From NCBI RefSeq assembly GCF_002237445.1, contig NZ_CP022527.1:2232001-2296000 (forward strand): a stretch of DNA of 64,000 nucleotides. Reading direction: 5' to 3'. A program made the position numbers and the translations under genes. Positions 17,587 through 25,592 of this stretch are shown here, piece by piece. Under the pieces are notes generated by a model, which did not search any database, had not been told where the DNA came from, and saw nothing but the letters and a program-made list of their open reading frames with translations. Numbering within the stretch: position 1 is the first letter of the stretch; each line of letters opens with the position of its first letter. Source of the stretch: Neisseria sp. KEM232 (GTDB lineage: Bacteria; Pseudomonadota; Gammaproteobacteria; Burkholderiales; Neisseriaceae).

Positions 17587-17892
17587 TTAAAGCGTGTCGA
17601 CGCCGAACAAATCGGACGCAAACAAATCCGGCTCTTTCACGCGCTCGCGGCAGTCGATTTTGATGTCTTCGCTCACGCGGCAGCAGCAGGGCAGGATTTC
17701 GCCGGGCGCGACGAAAGCCAGCGGGAAATTGTCGTAAGACACGCGGCCGCTGAGGATTTTGACGCGGCACGAGCCACAATAGCCGCTGCGGCACTGGTAT
17801 TCGACCTCGTGGCCGGTGCGCTCCAAGCCCTCCAAGAGCGTTTCGCCGTCTTGCAGCTCGAAAGTTTTGTCGTGTGTGCTGATGAGTGCCAT
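17587..17892 (-). CDS. 2Fe-2S plant-type ferredoxin, YfaE-like
   Basis: The 101-residue product has the plant-type ferredoxin cluster motif CRSGYCGSC (Cys34, Cys39, Cys42), with a fourth ligand in the run LPCCCR (about 69-71). In enterics the ferredoxin YfaE is encoded next to nrdB and supplies electrons to maintain the diferric-tyrosyl cofactor of NrdB. Here nrdB lies just upstream (18407-19561), separated by one small gene, which supports the same job. The ATG at 17892 is used rather than the upstream frame, which is DUS-derived. Confidence 0.85.
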   Translation of the reverse strand: MALISTHDKTFELQDGETLLEGLERTGHEVEYQCRSGYCGSCRVKILSGRVSYDNFPLAFVAPGEILPCCCRVSEDIKIDCRERVKEPDLFASDLFGVDTL

Positions 17893-17910
17893 GTGTGTTT
17901 TAGGGCATAG

Positions 17911-17940
17911 AGGCCGTCTGAACAATGTTTCAGACGGCCT
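17911..17940. terminator. inverted DUS pair
   Basis: AGGCCGTCTGAA, six bases, TTCAGACGGCCT, between the DUF6979-like gene and the ferredoxin gene. Confidence 0.7.
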
Positions 17941-17953
17941 TAAATATATAAAT

Positions 17954-18331
17954 TCAAATAATCAAGCCTTTTTCCCACAAGGCCAAAACGACATGAAGCT
18001 GGCTGTTATATTTTTTTTCATTACCCACAATTTCGCGCCAAAAAACGGATTTTTTCTGATTTGCCCATTCGGGATCATTTTTTAAAAGGCTGACCGCTGC
18101 AACGGCATATTCTCCGTTTTTGGAATGTTTGGTTTTGACTTTTTCCGGGTTGATTCCTTTAACCAACCCCGCACGACACAATCCCAAAAATGCATTCTTT
18201 GGGCATCCTTTTTTTCTAATTGACTCCTTGATGGGAAATGATGCCGCAATCTCCGTCCAAGCTTGTTCCATATCTTCATATTTAGAATATGATTCAGCTG
18301 CTTTTACCGCAATGTCGCCATAAATCTTCAT
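17954..18331 (-). CDS. DUF6979-like small protein
   Basis: The 125-residue product reads MKIYGDIAVKAAESYSKYED near the start, RKKGCPKNAFLGLCRAGLVKG in the middle and YNSQLHVVLALWEKGLI at the end. This is the pattern I recall for DUF6979, a family without known function; the name is from memory and not certain. No signal peptide or membrane segment. The gene is clearly more AT-rich than nrdB and the ferredoxin gene it separates, so it was probably inserted between two functionally linked genes. AAGG lies upstream of the ATG. Confidence 0.7.
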   Translation of the reverse strand: MKIYGDIAVKAAESYSKYEDMEQAWTEIAASFPIKESIRKKGCPKNAFLGLCRAGLVKGINPEKVKTKHSKNGEYAVAAVSLLKNDPEWANQKKSVFWREIVGNEKKYNSQLHVVLALWEKGLII

Positions 18332-18363
18332 TTTTGGTTATACCTTGAGGATTGAAAAGAGAT

Positions 18364-18401
18364 TTTCAGACGGTCGGTTACGCCCAAAGGCCGTCTGAAA
18401 C
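18364..18401 (-). terminator. imperfect DUS pair after nrdB
   Basis: TTTTCAGACGG and CCGTCTGAAA about 20 bases apart, 10 bp after the nrdB stop. Confidence 0.5.
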
Positions 18402-18406
18402 GCGGT

Positions 18407-19561
18407 TTACAGTTCGAAATCGCCCAAATCGTCCGCGCTGACTTCCGAATCAATTTGACCGATTAAGTAAGAAGAAATTTCCACTTCCTGCGGCGCGACC
18501 TGCACGTTGTCGGACGACAGCCACGCGTTAATCCACGGAATCGGGTTTTGGGTGGCGCCTTCGAATCCGGCAGGCAGACCGACCGCCTGCATACGCAGGT
18601 TGGTGATGTATTCGACGTATTGCGCCAGAATTTCCTTGTTCAAACCGATCATCGAACCGTCTTTAAACAGATAGGCAGCCCATTCTTTTTCCTGCTCCGC
18701 CGCTTTTTTGAAGAGTTTGAAACATTCGTCCTGCAATTCGACGGCGATTTCCGCCATTTCAGGATCGTCGGCACCGGCGCGCATCAGGTTGAGCATATGC
18801 TGCGTGCTGGTAAGGTGCAGGGCTTCGTCGCGGGCGATGAGTTTGATGATTTTGGCGTTGCCCTCCATCAGCTCGCGCTCGGCAAAGGCAAACGAGCAGG
18901 CGAAGGAAACGTAAAAACGGATGGCTTCGAGCACGTTCACGCACATCAGGCAGAGATAGAGTTTTTTCTTCAATTCGCGCAGTTTCACGACCACGGTTTT
19001 GCCGCCGACTTGGTGCACGCCCTCGCCCAAGAGGTTGTAATACTGGGTGTATTCGATCAAATCGTCGTAGTAGCAGGCGATGTCTTCGGCGCGGGCGATG
19101 ATGTATTCGTTTTGCACGATGTCGTCGAACACGACAGACGGGTCGTTGACGATGTTGCGGATGATGTGGGTGTAGCTGCGCGAGTGGATGGTTTCGGAAA
19201 AGCTCCACGTTTCAATCCATGTTTCCAATTCGGGAATCGACACCAAGGGCAGCAGCGCGACATTGGGGCTGCGGCCTTGAATGGAATCGAGCAGGGTTTG
19301 GTATTTTAAGTTGCTGATGAAAATGTGTTTTTCATGCTCGGGCAGATTGGCGTAGTCGATGCGGTCGCGCGATACGTCGATTTCTTCCGGCCGCCAGAAG
19401 AAGGAAAGCTGTTTTTCAATCAGCTTTTCAAACACTTCAAATTTCTGCTGGTCGTAGCGGGCGACGTTGACCGGCTGGCCGAAAAACATCGGCTCTTTGA
19501 GCGCGTCGTTTTTCTGTTTGCTGAATGTGCTGTATTGCATGACGAGGTGTTCGCAGGACAT
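18407..19561 (-). CDS. nrdB: class Ia ribonucleotide reductase beta subunit
   Basis: The 384-residue product is the small subunit that holds the diiron-tyrosyl radical for deoxynucleotide synthesis. Radical site and ligands are in SETIHSRSYTHI (Glu, His, radical Tyr). Other ligands are in DYANLPEHEKHIF and LIARDEALHLTSTQHML. The C-terminus SADDLGDFEL is the short tail that docks to NrdA. The ATG at 19561 has GAGAGA upstream; an internal ATG at 19540 (MQYSTFSKQKND) matches the start I recall in other neisseriae and could be the true one. nrdA is not in the window. Confidence 0.95.
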   Translation of the reverse strand: MSCEHLVMQYSTFSKQKNDALKEPMFFGQPVNVARYDQQKFEVFEKLIEKQLSFFWRPEEIDVSRDRIDYANLPEHEKHIFISNLKYQTLLDSIQGRSPNVALLPLVSIPELETWIETWSFSETIHSRSYTHIIRNIVNDPSVVFDDIVQNEYIIARAEDIACYYDDLIEYTQYYNLLGEGVHQVGGKTVVVKLRELKKKLYLCLMCVNVLEAIRFYVSFACSFAFAERELMEGNAKIIKLIARDEALHLTSTQHMLNLMRAGADDPEMAEIAVELQDECFKLFKKAAEQEKEWAAYLFKDGSMIGLNKEILAQYVEYITNLRMQAVGLPAGFEGATQNPIPWINAWLSSDNVQVAPQEVEISSYLIGQIDSEVSADDLGDFEL

Positions 19562-19587
19562 GGTGGGTCTCTCTGTATGGGTGGGGG

Positions 19588-19662
19588 AGGCTACCTGAAA
19601 ACGGGTTGGCGGGTTTTGGCTGCGCCGAAGCTGCGCTTTCAGACGGCCTTTTCAGGTAGCCT
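19588..19662. repeat. inverted pair of Eikenella-type uptake sequences around an AG-DUS
   Basis: AGGCTACCTGAA at 19588-19599 and its reverse complement at 19651-19662 form an inverted pair. This is the dialect described for Eikenella, not the AG-DUS used elsewhere here. An ordinary AG-DUS (minus strand, 19638-19649) lies inside the pair. Confidence 0.7.
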
Positions 19663-19702
19663 TTAAACGGGTTAAACCGTGTGCGTGGCAAAGCCGCACT
19701 CC

Positions 19703-20761
19703 CTACGGCTGCGGATTTGCCGCCAAATCGAACACGCGCTGCTGGTGTTCGGCGGCGTAGGCAAAGTCGGGGACGGTGTGTGTGCCGTGGTGCAGGTCGT
19801 GCCACACGGCGCGATAGGTTTCGACCAGGCATTCGGCGGGGGTGCTGTGGGGCGGCAGGGTTTGGCTTTGGCCTTCGCGGATGATTTCGATGGTGAGCGG
19901 TTCGTATTGGATGTGGCCGCTGTTGGCGGTGATGACGAGGCTGAGGTGTTCGCATTCGATTTGCATGGCCAGCCCGCTGCCGCCGCCGAGGTAAACCACG
20001 TCTGTGAGCGCGCCGTTGGTGTGGCGGGCTTGGTAGAGGACGTGGTCGGTGGCGGTGCGGCGGAGGGTTTGGCCGTTGTCTTTGCGGCGCACTTGGGGGT
20101 GGAGGCAGGCGGTGAGGGCGCGTTCGAGGGGCGGGTGGCCGGTCAGCAGGTTGAGGGCGGCGAGCATGTGGGCGAACGGGATGGTGAGGGTGTTGACGCC
20201 GTTTTCATGTTGCTGGGCATAGAGATAGCGCGGGTCGATGAGGGCACCGCCTGCGGGGTTGCTGCCGCGCACGGTGCAGCTGAGCAGGCGGCCGGTTGCG
20301 GGGTCGTCGAGCAGGGCTTTGATTTTGCGCACGTAGGGGGAGGTGGGGGCTTGCAGGCCGATGAAGGTGCGGCAGCCGTATTTTTCGGCGGTTTGTTGCA
20401 GGGCGCGGGACTGTTCGGGCGTGGTGCCGAGCGGCCATTCGCAGTAGATGGCTTTGCCGTAGGGGGCGATTTGTTCGATAAGGGCTTGATGTTGGGGGAG
20501 GCTGACGGCGACGACGATGAGGCCGATGTCGTCGCGGGCGGCGAGTTCGGCGGGGGTGTCGCTGTAAAACGGCACGCGGTATTTTTCGGCGGCGAGTTTG
20601 GCAGAAGCGGTGCTGCCGGCGGTGAGGCCTTTGATGGCGAACAGTTCGGGCAGGCGGGAGAGTGAGGGGTAGTGCGCCATCGATGCCCAGCCGCCGCCCG
20701 CGCTGAGGCCGATGATGCCGACGTTGGTTTGTTCGGGGGCAGATACGGAGGGGGTGGTCAT
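19703..20761 (-). CDS. Gfo/Idh/MocA-family oxidoreductase
   Basis: The 352-residue product has an N-terminal NAD(P)-binding fold (NVGIIGLSAGGGWASMAHYP) and the family motif AIYCEWPLG (the EKP-like position is EWP). The C-terminal part would form the substrate-binding sheet. The Gly-rich start resembles the Gal80-like branch of the family. The substrate is unknown. The frame can be read upstream to 20812 into an IS1016 terminal repeat, but the ATG at 20761 follows AAAAGGAAACC and is preferred. IS1016 sequence starts 15 bp upstream of this ATG, so the original promoter has been replaced. Confidence 0.85.
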   Translation of the reverse strand: MTTPSVSAPEQTNVGIIGLSAGGGWASMAHYPSLSRLPELFAIKGLTAGSTASAKLAAEKYRVPFYSDTPAELAARDDIGLIVVAVSLPQHQALIEQIAPYGKAIYCEWPLGTTPEQSRALQQTAEKYGCRTFIGLQAPTSPYVRKIKALLDDPATGRLLSCTVRGSNPAGGALIDPRYLYAQQHENGVNTLTIPFAHMLAALNLLTGHPPLERALTACLHPQVRRKDNGQTLRRTATDHVLYQARHTNGALTDVVYLGGGSGLAMQIECEHLSLVITANSGHIQYEPLTIEIIREGQSQTLPPHSTPAECLVETYRAVWHDLHHGTHTVPDFAYAAEHQQRVFDLAANPQP

Positions 20762-20775
20762 GGTGGTTTCCTTTT

Positions 20776-21058
20776 GGGGCTGTACTAGATAAGCAGTCAT
20801 GTTAGACTGCAAAAATGAAGATAACCCGTTGTAAACTAAAAAAGAGTATTCAAAAGAAACTGCTTCAGTTTTTTGTACTCGAAGTTACTGCCCGTTCAGC
20901 AGCTGATTTATTGGGCATCCACCCTAATTCGGCAGTGCTGTTTTACCGCAAGATTCGCGAAGTCATCAGCCATCATCTTTCACTGGAAGCCGATACGGTT
21001 TTTGACGGCTCAATTGAGTTGGACGAGAGTTATTTTGGCGGACACCGCAAAGGCAGAT
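20776..21058 (+). mobile_element. IS1016 left half
   Basis: Left terminal repeat GGGGCTGTACTAGATAAGC at 20776, transposase ATG at 20815, reading MKITRCKLKKSIQ through DESYFGGHRKGRC. Homology runs about 20 bp further than in the other two left halves, then stops; the frame ends in unrelated DUS-bearing sequence at 21270. No right end nearby. Confidence 0.8.
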
Positions 21059-21223
21059 GTGTAGACGAGACCGGCCTGACAAAGAGGCCTTCTGAAACCC
21101 GTTTCAGACGGCCTCAAAGCAGTGTCGGCCAAACTAAAACCCGAAATGCTGCCTACGCCTACGCCGGGATACCGTTTTTGAAACCGCCAACCCCGTCGCG
21201 CACCAAACTCCCTCCCCCGCGCG
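21059..21223. other. junction sequence between IS1016 half and IS481 element
   Basis: No gene seen. Contains one inverted DUS-like pair (AGGCCTTCTGAAAC, imperfect, and TTTCAGACGGCCT) at about 21086-21114. Confidence 0.4.
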
Positions 21224-22404
21224 TGTACAGACCGGACACAAAGGTAACACCCGTACGAAGACATAGGTAACACTTCCCCCGTCCCAACAGACGGAATCCC
21301 TACCATGCCTTGGAGAGAAACCACCGTGTCCCGAGAACGACAGGAATTTTTAACCCTAGCCCGACAACCCGACCGCAACATCAGCCGTCTGTGCCGACAA
21401 TTCGGCATCAGCCGCAAAACCGCCTACAAATGGCTCAAACGCGACAGCACCCAAGAACAATCCCGCCGTCCGCACAACAGCCCGAAGCAGACAGGCAACC
21501 AAACCGAACAGCAGGTACTCGCCGTACGCGACGAACATCCCGCATGGGGCGGCCGCAAAATCGCCCGCATACTGCAGCGCGAGCACGGCATACACATCGC
21601 CCCCAGCACCATCACCTCCATACTGCACCGCAACGGACGCATCATTCACGAAAACACCCATGCGGCACACAACCGGCAGCGTTTCGGGCATCCCTACCCC
21701 AACGCATTGTGGCAGATGGATTCCAAAGGCCATTTCGCCACCGACGGCGGCCGCTGCCACCCGCTGACCGTTATCGACGACCGATCGCGCTACAACATCA
21801 TCCTGCGCGCCCCGGCAAACGAGCACAGGGAAGGCGTACAGGCAGCATTGACCGAAGCATTCAGACAATACGGACTGCCCGACAGAATCAACACCGACAA
21901 CGGCGCACCCCGGGGCGACAGCGCGCAAGGCGGACTGACCCGCCTGGCCGCATGGCTTATCCGACTGGGTATCCGTCCCGGCCGCAGCCGTCCGCTGCAC
22001 CCGCAGACCAACGGCAAAGACGAACGTTTCCACCGCAGCCTGAAAGCCGAAGTGCTCAAAGGCAGAACCTTTGGCGGACTAATGCAGGCACAGCAGGCAT
22101 TTGACAGCTGGCGGCACTGCTACAACCACGAAAGGCCGCATGAAGCACTGGGACTGGACACCCCTTCGCAACACTACCGCAGCAGCCCGAGGGAATTTCC
22201 CGAACACTTGGCACCGGTCGAATACCTGCCGGGAGACTTGGTGCGCAAAACGGACACCAACGGCCACATCAGCCTGCCGGGTCGGCAGGTACGCATCGGC
22301 AAAGGGCTGGTCGGACAAGCCGTAGCCTGCCGTCCGGTACAAAGCGAAGACGGTGTGTACGAAGTCTGTTTCTGCTTCTACCGCCTCGGCCGGATTGACC
22401 TGAA
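21224..22404 (+). mobile_element. IS481-family element, right end apparently truncated
   Basis: The left boundary is taken at TGTACAGACCGGACACA, fitting the TGT...ACA ends of IS481 elements. The transposase gene fills the rest. I cannot find a matching inverted right end: homology to a transposase stops at IDLN (about 22404) and the sequence continues as antisense DUF2971-like coding DNA. Confidence 0.55.
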
Positions 22405-22435
22405 CTCTTTATCCTGCGTATATTCGTCGCGGTAG
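21305..22435 (+). CDS. IS481-family transposase
   Basis: The 376-residue product has an N-terminal helix-turn-helix (SRLCRQFGISRKTAYKWLKR) and an integrase-core DDE domain. Catalytic residues are visible as Asp in LWQMDSKGHF, Asp in RINTDNGAP, and the downstream Glu region TNGKDERFHRSLKAEVL. The C-terminal YEVCFCFYRLGRIDLN is family-like, but the last ten or so residues (SLSCVYSSR) come from the adjoining gene, so the natural stop is lost. All core motifs are present; activity is doubtful without a right end. A different IS481-type transposase starts at 98. Confidence 0.85.
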   Translation: MPWRETTVSRERQEFLTLARQPDRNISRLCRQFGISRKTAYKWLKRDSTQEQSRRPHNSPKQTGNQTEQQVLAVRDEHPAWGGRKIARILQREHGIHIAPSTITSILHRNGRIIHENTHAAHNRQRFGHPYPNALWQMDSKGHFATDGGRCHPLTVIDDRSRYNIILRAPANEHREGVQAALTEAFRQYGLPDRINTDNGAPRGDSAQGGLTRLAAWLIRLGIRPGRSRPLHPQTNGKDERFHRSLKAEVLKGRTFGGLMQAQQAFDSWRHCYNHERPHEALGLDTPSQHYRSSPREFPEHLAPVEYLPGDLVRKTDTNGHISLPGRQVRIGKGLVGQAVACRPVQSEDGVYEVCFCFYRLGRIDLNSLSCVYSSR

Positions 22436-23047
22436 AAAATATAGGCGATTTGGTACAGTGGCAGGTTTTCAGACGGCCTTTGGGCTTTGGCTGCCGTTTC
22501 CATATCGTTTCCCGCCATGAAGCCCTGTTCGCTCAATCGCCGGTAGGAAGCGTCAATATCGGGCTCGCGTATCCAATTACCGCGCCTGTTGAACACCAGG
22601 CAGCAGCCTGAAGCTTCGACGTTGCCGACTTTGCCGTACAGGCGGAACTGGTTTAAATCGTTTACCCGCGAAGAAAAGCAGGCAAAAAAGGCATTGTAGG
22701 GGCTGGACTCTGACAGGTTTTCCAAATCCGGCTCCTGAATGCCCAAAAAGTCATACAGGCTTTTGCCTTCATAGGGGTCGTTCATATAGGCTGAGCTGTT
22801 CATCCGCATTTTGCTGGCGGCGATGCTTTCCTGATTGGCCTGTTTTTGTCCTATACCCAATAATTTTTCGCATACGGTGGGGCTTGTGTAATGCGCCAGC
22901 GGCTTGTCAAACTCAATCGGGTCTATGCTCAATACTGCTAAAATTGCAGCGATGTTTTCTTTCAGACGGCTGTTTATCTTTTTATTTTTAGACAATTTTT
23001 GTTGGATATGCTCTTGTTTGGATTTCGCCGTATCCCACCGCCTGCAT
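22405..23047 (-). pseudogene. DUF2971-like gene fragment
   Basis: The open minus-strand frame contains PLAHYTSPTVCEKLLG, then KMRMNSSAYMNDPYEGKSL, NAFFACFSSRVNDLNQFRLYG and ASGCCLVFNRRG. This is the pattern of DUF2971-type domains as found at the C-terminal end of some Neisseria TPR proteins, as I recall. The 3' end is replaced by IS481 sequence at about 22405. The 5' side ends at a DUS next to a polA fragment. It therefore lacks its own start. See the TPR fragment at 23311, possibly the other half of such a gene. Confidence 0.7.
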
Positions 23048-23056
23048 TCAGACGGC

Positions 23057-23236
23057 CTACAAAGCAAACTGATTATGCAGGTGCATGATGAATTGGTATT
23101 GGAAGTGGTTGAAAACGAATTGGAAACCGTAAAAGAAATGCTGCCGCAAGTGATGGCCGAAGTGGCGCAAGGCCGTCTGAATGTACCGCTGCTGGCGGAA
23201 GTGGGAGTGGGTGGAAATTGGGATGATGCGCATTGA
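23057..23236 (+). pseudogene. polA: 3' end of polA (last 59 codons of DNA polymerase I)
   Basis: The frame reads LQSKLIMQVHDELVLEV, then ELETVKEMLPQVMAEV and LNVPLLAEVGVGGNWDDAH with a stop. This is motif C (QVHDEL, with a catalytic Asp) and the C-terminus of family A DNA polymerase. Nothing upstream belongs to polA: the homology begins exactly at a DUS (GACGGCCT, 23050-23058). The full gene must be elsewhere, so this is a displaced copy. Confidence 0.85.
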
Positions 23237-23310
23237 TTCGGACAAACCGCAGCGCACAAAACCGCTTGAGCCGAAAAGGCCGAACAATATGGATAAATAA
23301 CGGGTAAGTA

Positions 23311-24050
23311 ATGGAAAACGATTTAATTGACCAAGGCATTGAACTCTTTAACTCTGAAAAATATGCCGAAGCTATTCAAAAGCTGGATGAGGCTTTAGAG
23401 ACAGCAAACAATCCTCAACAACAAGCTGATGTCAATTTTTGGCTGGGGCGTTGTTATTTTGAGCAGGCGCTTCAAACCAATGACGCAACCTTGTTTGACA
23501 AAGCACTCGGACATTTCCAAAAGCTATTGGTACAGGCTAAAAAGTTAAACGGAGATCAGAGCAACCAACAACAAGGTTATGCCCAATCTTGGTTGGGAGG
23601 ATGTTATTTGGAGCTGGCGCTTCAAACTGGCAACACAGCTTTGTTTGATAAAGCACGCGGGTATCTTCAAGAACAATTGGTACAGGCTAAAAAATTAAAC
23701 GGAGAAAAAGGCATTGAACAACAAGTTTATGCTCAATTTGGACTAGGACGTTGTTATTTGGAACAAGCACTTCAAACCAACGACACAACATTGTTTAATA
23801 AGGTATCAGAACATTTTCAAAAACGATTGGTACAGGCTGAAAAATTAAACGGAGAAAAGGGCATTGAAGAACAAGTTTATGCCCAACATTGGCTGGGGTT
23901 TTGTTATTTTGAGTATGCGTGTCAGACCAATAATGCAACCTTGTTTGAAGATGCACGCAAGTATTTTCAAGAGCAATCGACACAGGCTGAAAAATTAAAC
24001 GGCAATAAGAGTATTGAAAAACAAGCTAATGCCAAATCTTGGCTCGGAAA
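23311..24050 (+). pseudogene. TPR-repeat protein gene, cut off by the DUS array
   Basis: The frame starts MENDLIDQGIELFNSEKYAE with a first TPR-like helix pair, then four near-identical 50-residue repeats. Each contains a WLGRCYFEQALQTN-type start, an LFDKA helix, and QAKKLNGEKG before the next. The fifth repeat is cut after WLGN, where the tandem uptake-sequence array begins. The four repeats are also close at DNA level (150-bp period). The remaining frame is array-encoded and then antisense trmA. It is AT-rich. A DUF2971-like half lies inverted just upstream, so the two may derive from one gene family. Confidence 0.75.
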
Positions 24051-24238
24051 TTTTCAGACGGCCTCAACGTTTTTCAGACGGCCTCAACGTTTTTCAGACG
24101 GCCTCAACGTTTTTCAGACGGCCTCAACGTTTTTCAGACGGCCTCAACGTTTTTCAGACGGCCTCAACGTTTTTCAGACGGCCTCAACGTTTTTCAGACG
24201 GCCTCAACGTTTTTCAGACGGCCTCAACGTTTTTCAGA
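24051..24238 (-). repeat. tandem array of nine 20-bp units, each with a complete DUS
   Basis: Minus-strand unit CGTTGAGGCCGTCTGAAAAA is repeated nine times without a mismatch that I can see (24051-24230), followed by a partial unit (TTTTCAGA). Each unit has AGGCCGTCTGAA. The array starts inside the truncated TPR gene and ends next to the trmA stop codon. Confidence 0.95.
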
Positions 24239-24239
24239 A

Positions 24240-25334
24240 TCAGACAGTCCGCTTTTTCAACAACAGTCCGCTTTCGATATGGTGCGTGAAGGGGAACTGG
24301 TCGAACATGGCGGCGGCGGCCACGTCGTGCGTTTTTATCAGGGTGTCGAGGTTGGCGCGCAGGGTTTCGGGGTTGCAGGAGATATAGATGATGTTGTCGA
24401 AGCCTTGCAGCAGCGCCAATGTAGCGTCGTCGATACCGGCGCGCGGCGGGTCGACGAAAACGGTGGAGAAGCGGTAGTCGGCGAGGGTGATGTTTTGTTC
24501 GTTGAGGCGGCGGAATTCGCGTGCGCCTGTGTAGGCTTCGGTAAATTCTTCCGCCGACAGGCGGGCGATGCGGATGTTGTCCGCTCCGTTGACCGCGATA
24601 TTCCATTGCGCGGCCTGTACGGAGGTTTTCGATACTTCGGTGGCAAGGACGCGGCCGAAGCGGCGGGCGAGCGGCAGGGTGAAGTTGCCGTTGCCGCAGT
24701 AGAGTTCGAGCAGGTCGCCGCCCAAGCCGTCGGCGGCGGCGCACGCCCATTCGAGCATGTCGCGGCAAACGGCGGCGTTGGGCTGGCTGAACGCGCCTTC
24801 GGGCTGGCGGTAGCGGTAGGTTTGTCCGCCGACATCGAGCGATTCGGTGACGAAGTCGCGCGAGAGCACGTTTTTTTGGCCTTTGCTGCGGCCGATTAGG
24901 GCGATGCCGAGGCGGTTTTGCAGGGCTTCGGCGGCGGTTTGCCAGGCTTCGTCGAGTTTTCGGTGGTAGATGAGGGTGACGAGTATGTCGCCGCTGAGGG
25001 TGGACAGGAATTCGCACTGGTAGAGGCGGTTTTTCAGCACGGGTTCGGCACAAACGGCGGTAAGCAGTTCAGGCATCAGCCGGTTGATGCTTGCGGAGGC
25101 GGCGGGAAATTCCGTGATGCGGATAACCGATGCGCCGCCTGCTTTTTTGCCGTGTTCGAACATGGCGTAGCTGATGTTTCCGCCGTCGTGCCAGATGCGG
25201 AATTCGGCACGCATGCGGTAATGGCGCTCCGGCGAGGGGTAAACGCGCCATTCGGGCATGGGAACGTCTGCGAACAGGCGGCGCAGGAAGACGGTTTTGT
25301 CGTTCAGCTGGCTGAGGTAGGCGGGGCTGTGCAT
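24240..25334 (-). CDS. trmA: tRNA (uracil-5-)-methyltransferase TrmA
   Basis: The 364-residue product makes ribothymidine at U54 of tRNAs. The catalytic cysteine is in IIYISCNPETLRANL and the SAM site in LLELYCGNGNFTLPLA. TVFVDPPRAGIDD is another family motif. It ends HIESGLLLKKRTV, close to the usual TrmA C-terminus. The ATG at 25334 (MHSPAYLSQLNDK) is chosen over a DUS-derived upstream extension to 25433. The stop at 24240 is directly followed by the DUS tandem array. Confidence 0.95.
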   Translation of the reverse strand: MHSPAYLSQLNDKTVFLRRLFADVPMPEWRVYPSPERHYRMRAEFRIWHDGGNISYAMFEHGKKAGGASVIRITEFPAASASINRLMPELLTAVCAEPVLKNRLYQCEFLSTLSGDILVTLIYHRKLDEAWQTAAEALQNRLGIALIGRSKGQKNVLSRDFVTESLDVGGQTYRYRQPEGAFSQPNAAVCRDMLEWACAAADGLGGDLLELYCGNGNFTLPLARRFGRVLATEVSKTSVQAAQWNIAVNGADNIRIARLSAEEFTEAYTGAREFRRLNEQNITLADYRFSTVFVDPPRAGIDDATLALLQGFDNIIYISCNPETLRANLDTLIKTHDVAAAAMFDQFPFTHHIESGLLLKKRTV

Positions 25335-25364
25335 AGCGGATTCCGTAGCAGAAAAAAGGGGCGG

Positions 25365-25370
25365 ATTATA
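25365..25370 (-). promoter_or_regulatory. -10 box of trmA
   Basis: TATAAT on the minus strand (GCTATAATCCGCCCC), 31 bp before the trmA ATG. Confidence 0.5.
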
Positions 25371-25392
25371 GCTTTTCGCGCACGGGGCGCAG

Positions 25393-25429
25393 AGACCGTC
25401 TGAAAGCGAAGCTTCAACGAAGTTAAAAT
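25393..25429 (+). repeat. DUS-linked composite repeat
   Basis: AGACCGTCTGAA (one-mismatch DUS), then AGCGAAG, CTTCAACGAAG core and TTAAAA. Confidence 0.6.
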
Positions 25430-25592
25430 ACACGGCAGCAAAAAGCGGGCGTCGCGCGGATTGTTAAGACGGCCGCATTATTGCAAAAAAGCGCAAACGG
25501 CGGGTGCGGGGCGCTATCAAAAAGCGCAAAGCGCGTGTTAAGATAGAATTGTAAAGATTTTTTCCAACCGACAAACACAGAGGATTTGACAC

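Noticed and set aside
23795..23983. Small minus-strand frame inside the TPR gene
   Set aside because: Shadow of the TPR repeats.
24051..24238. CRISPR array
   Set aside because: The 20-bp units are directly contiguous and identical, with no spacers and no cas genes; they are tandem DUS.
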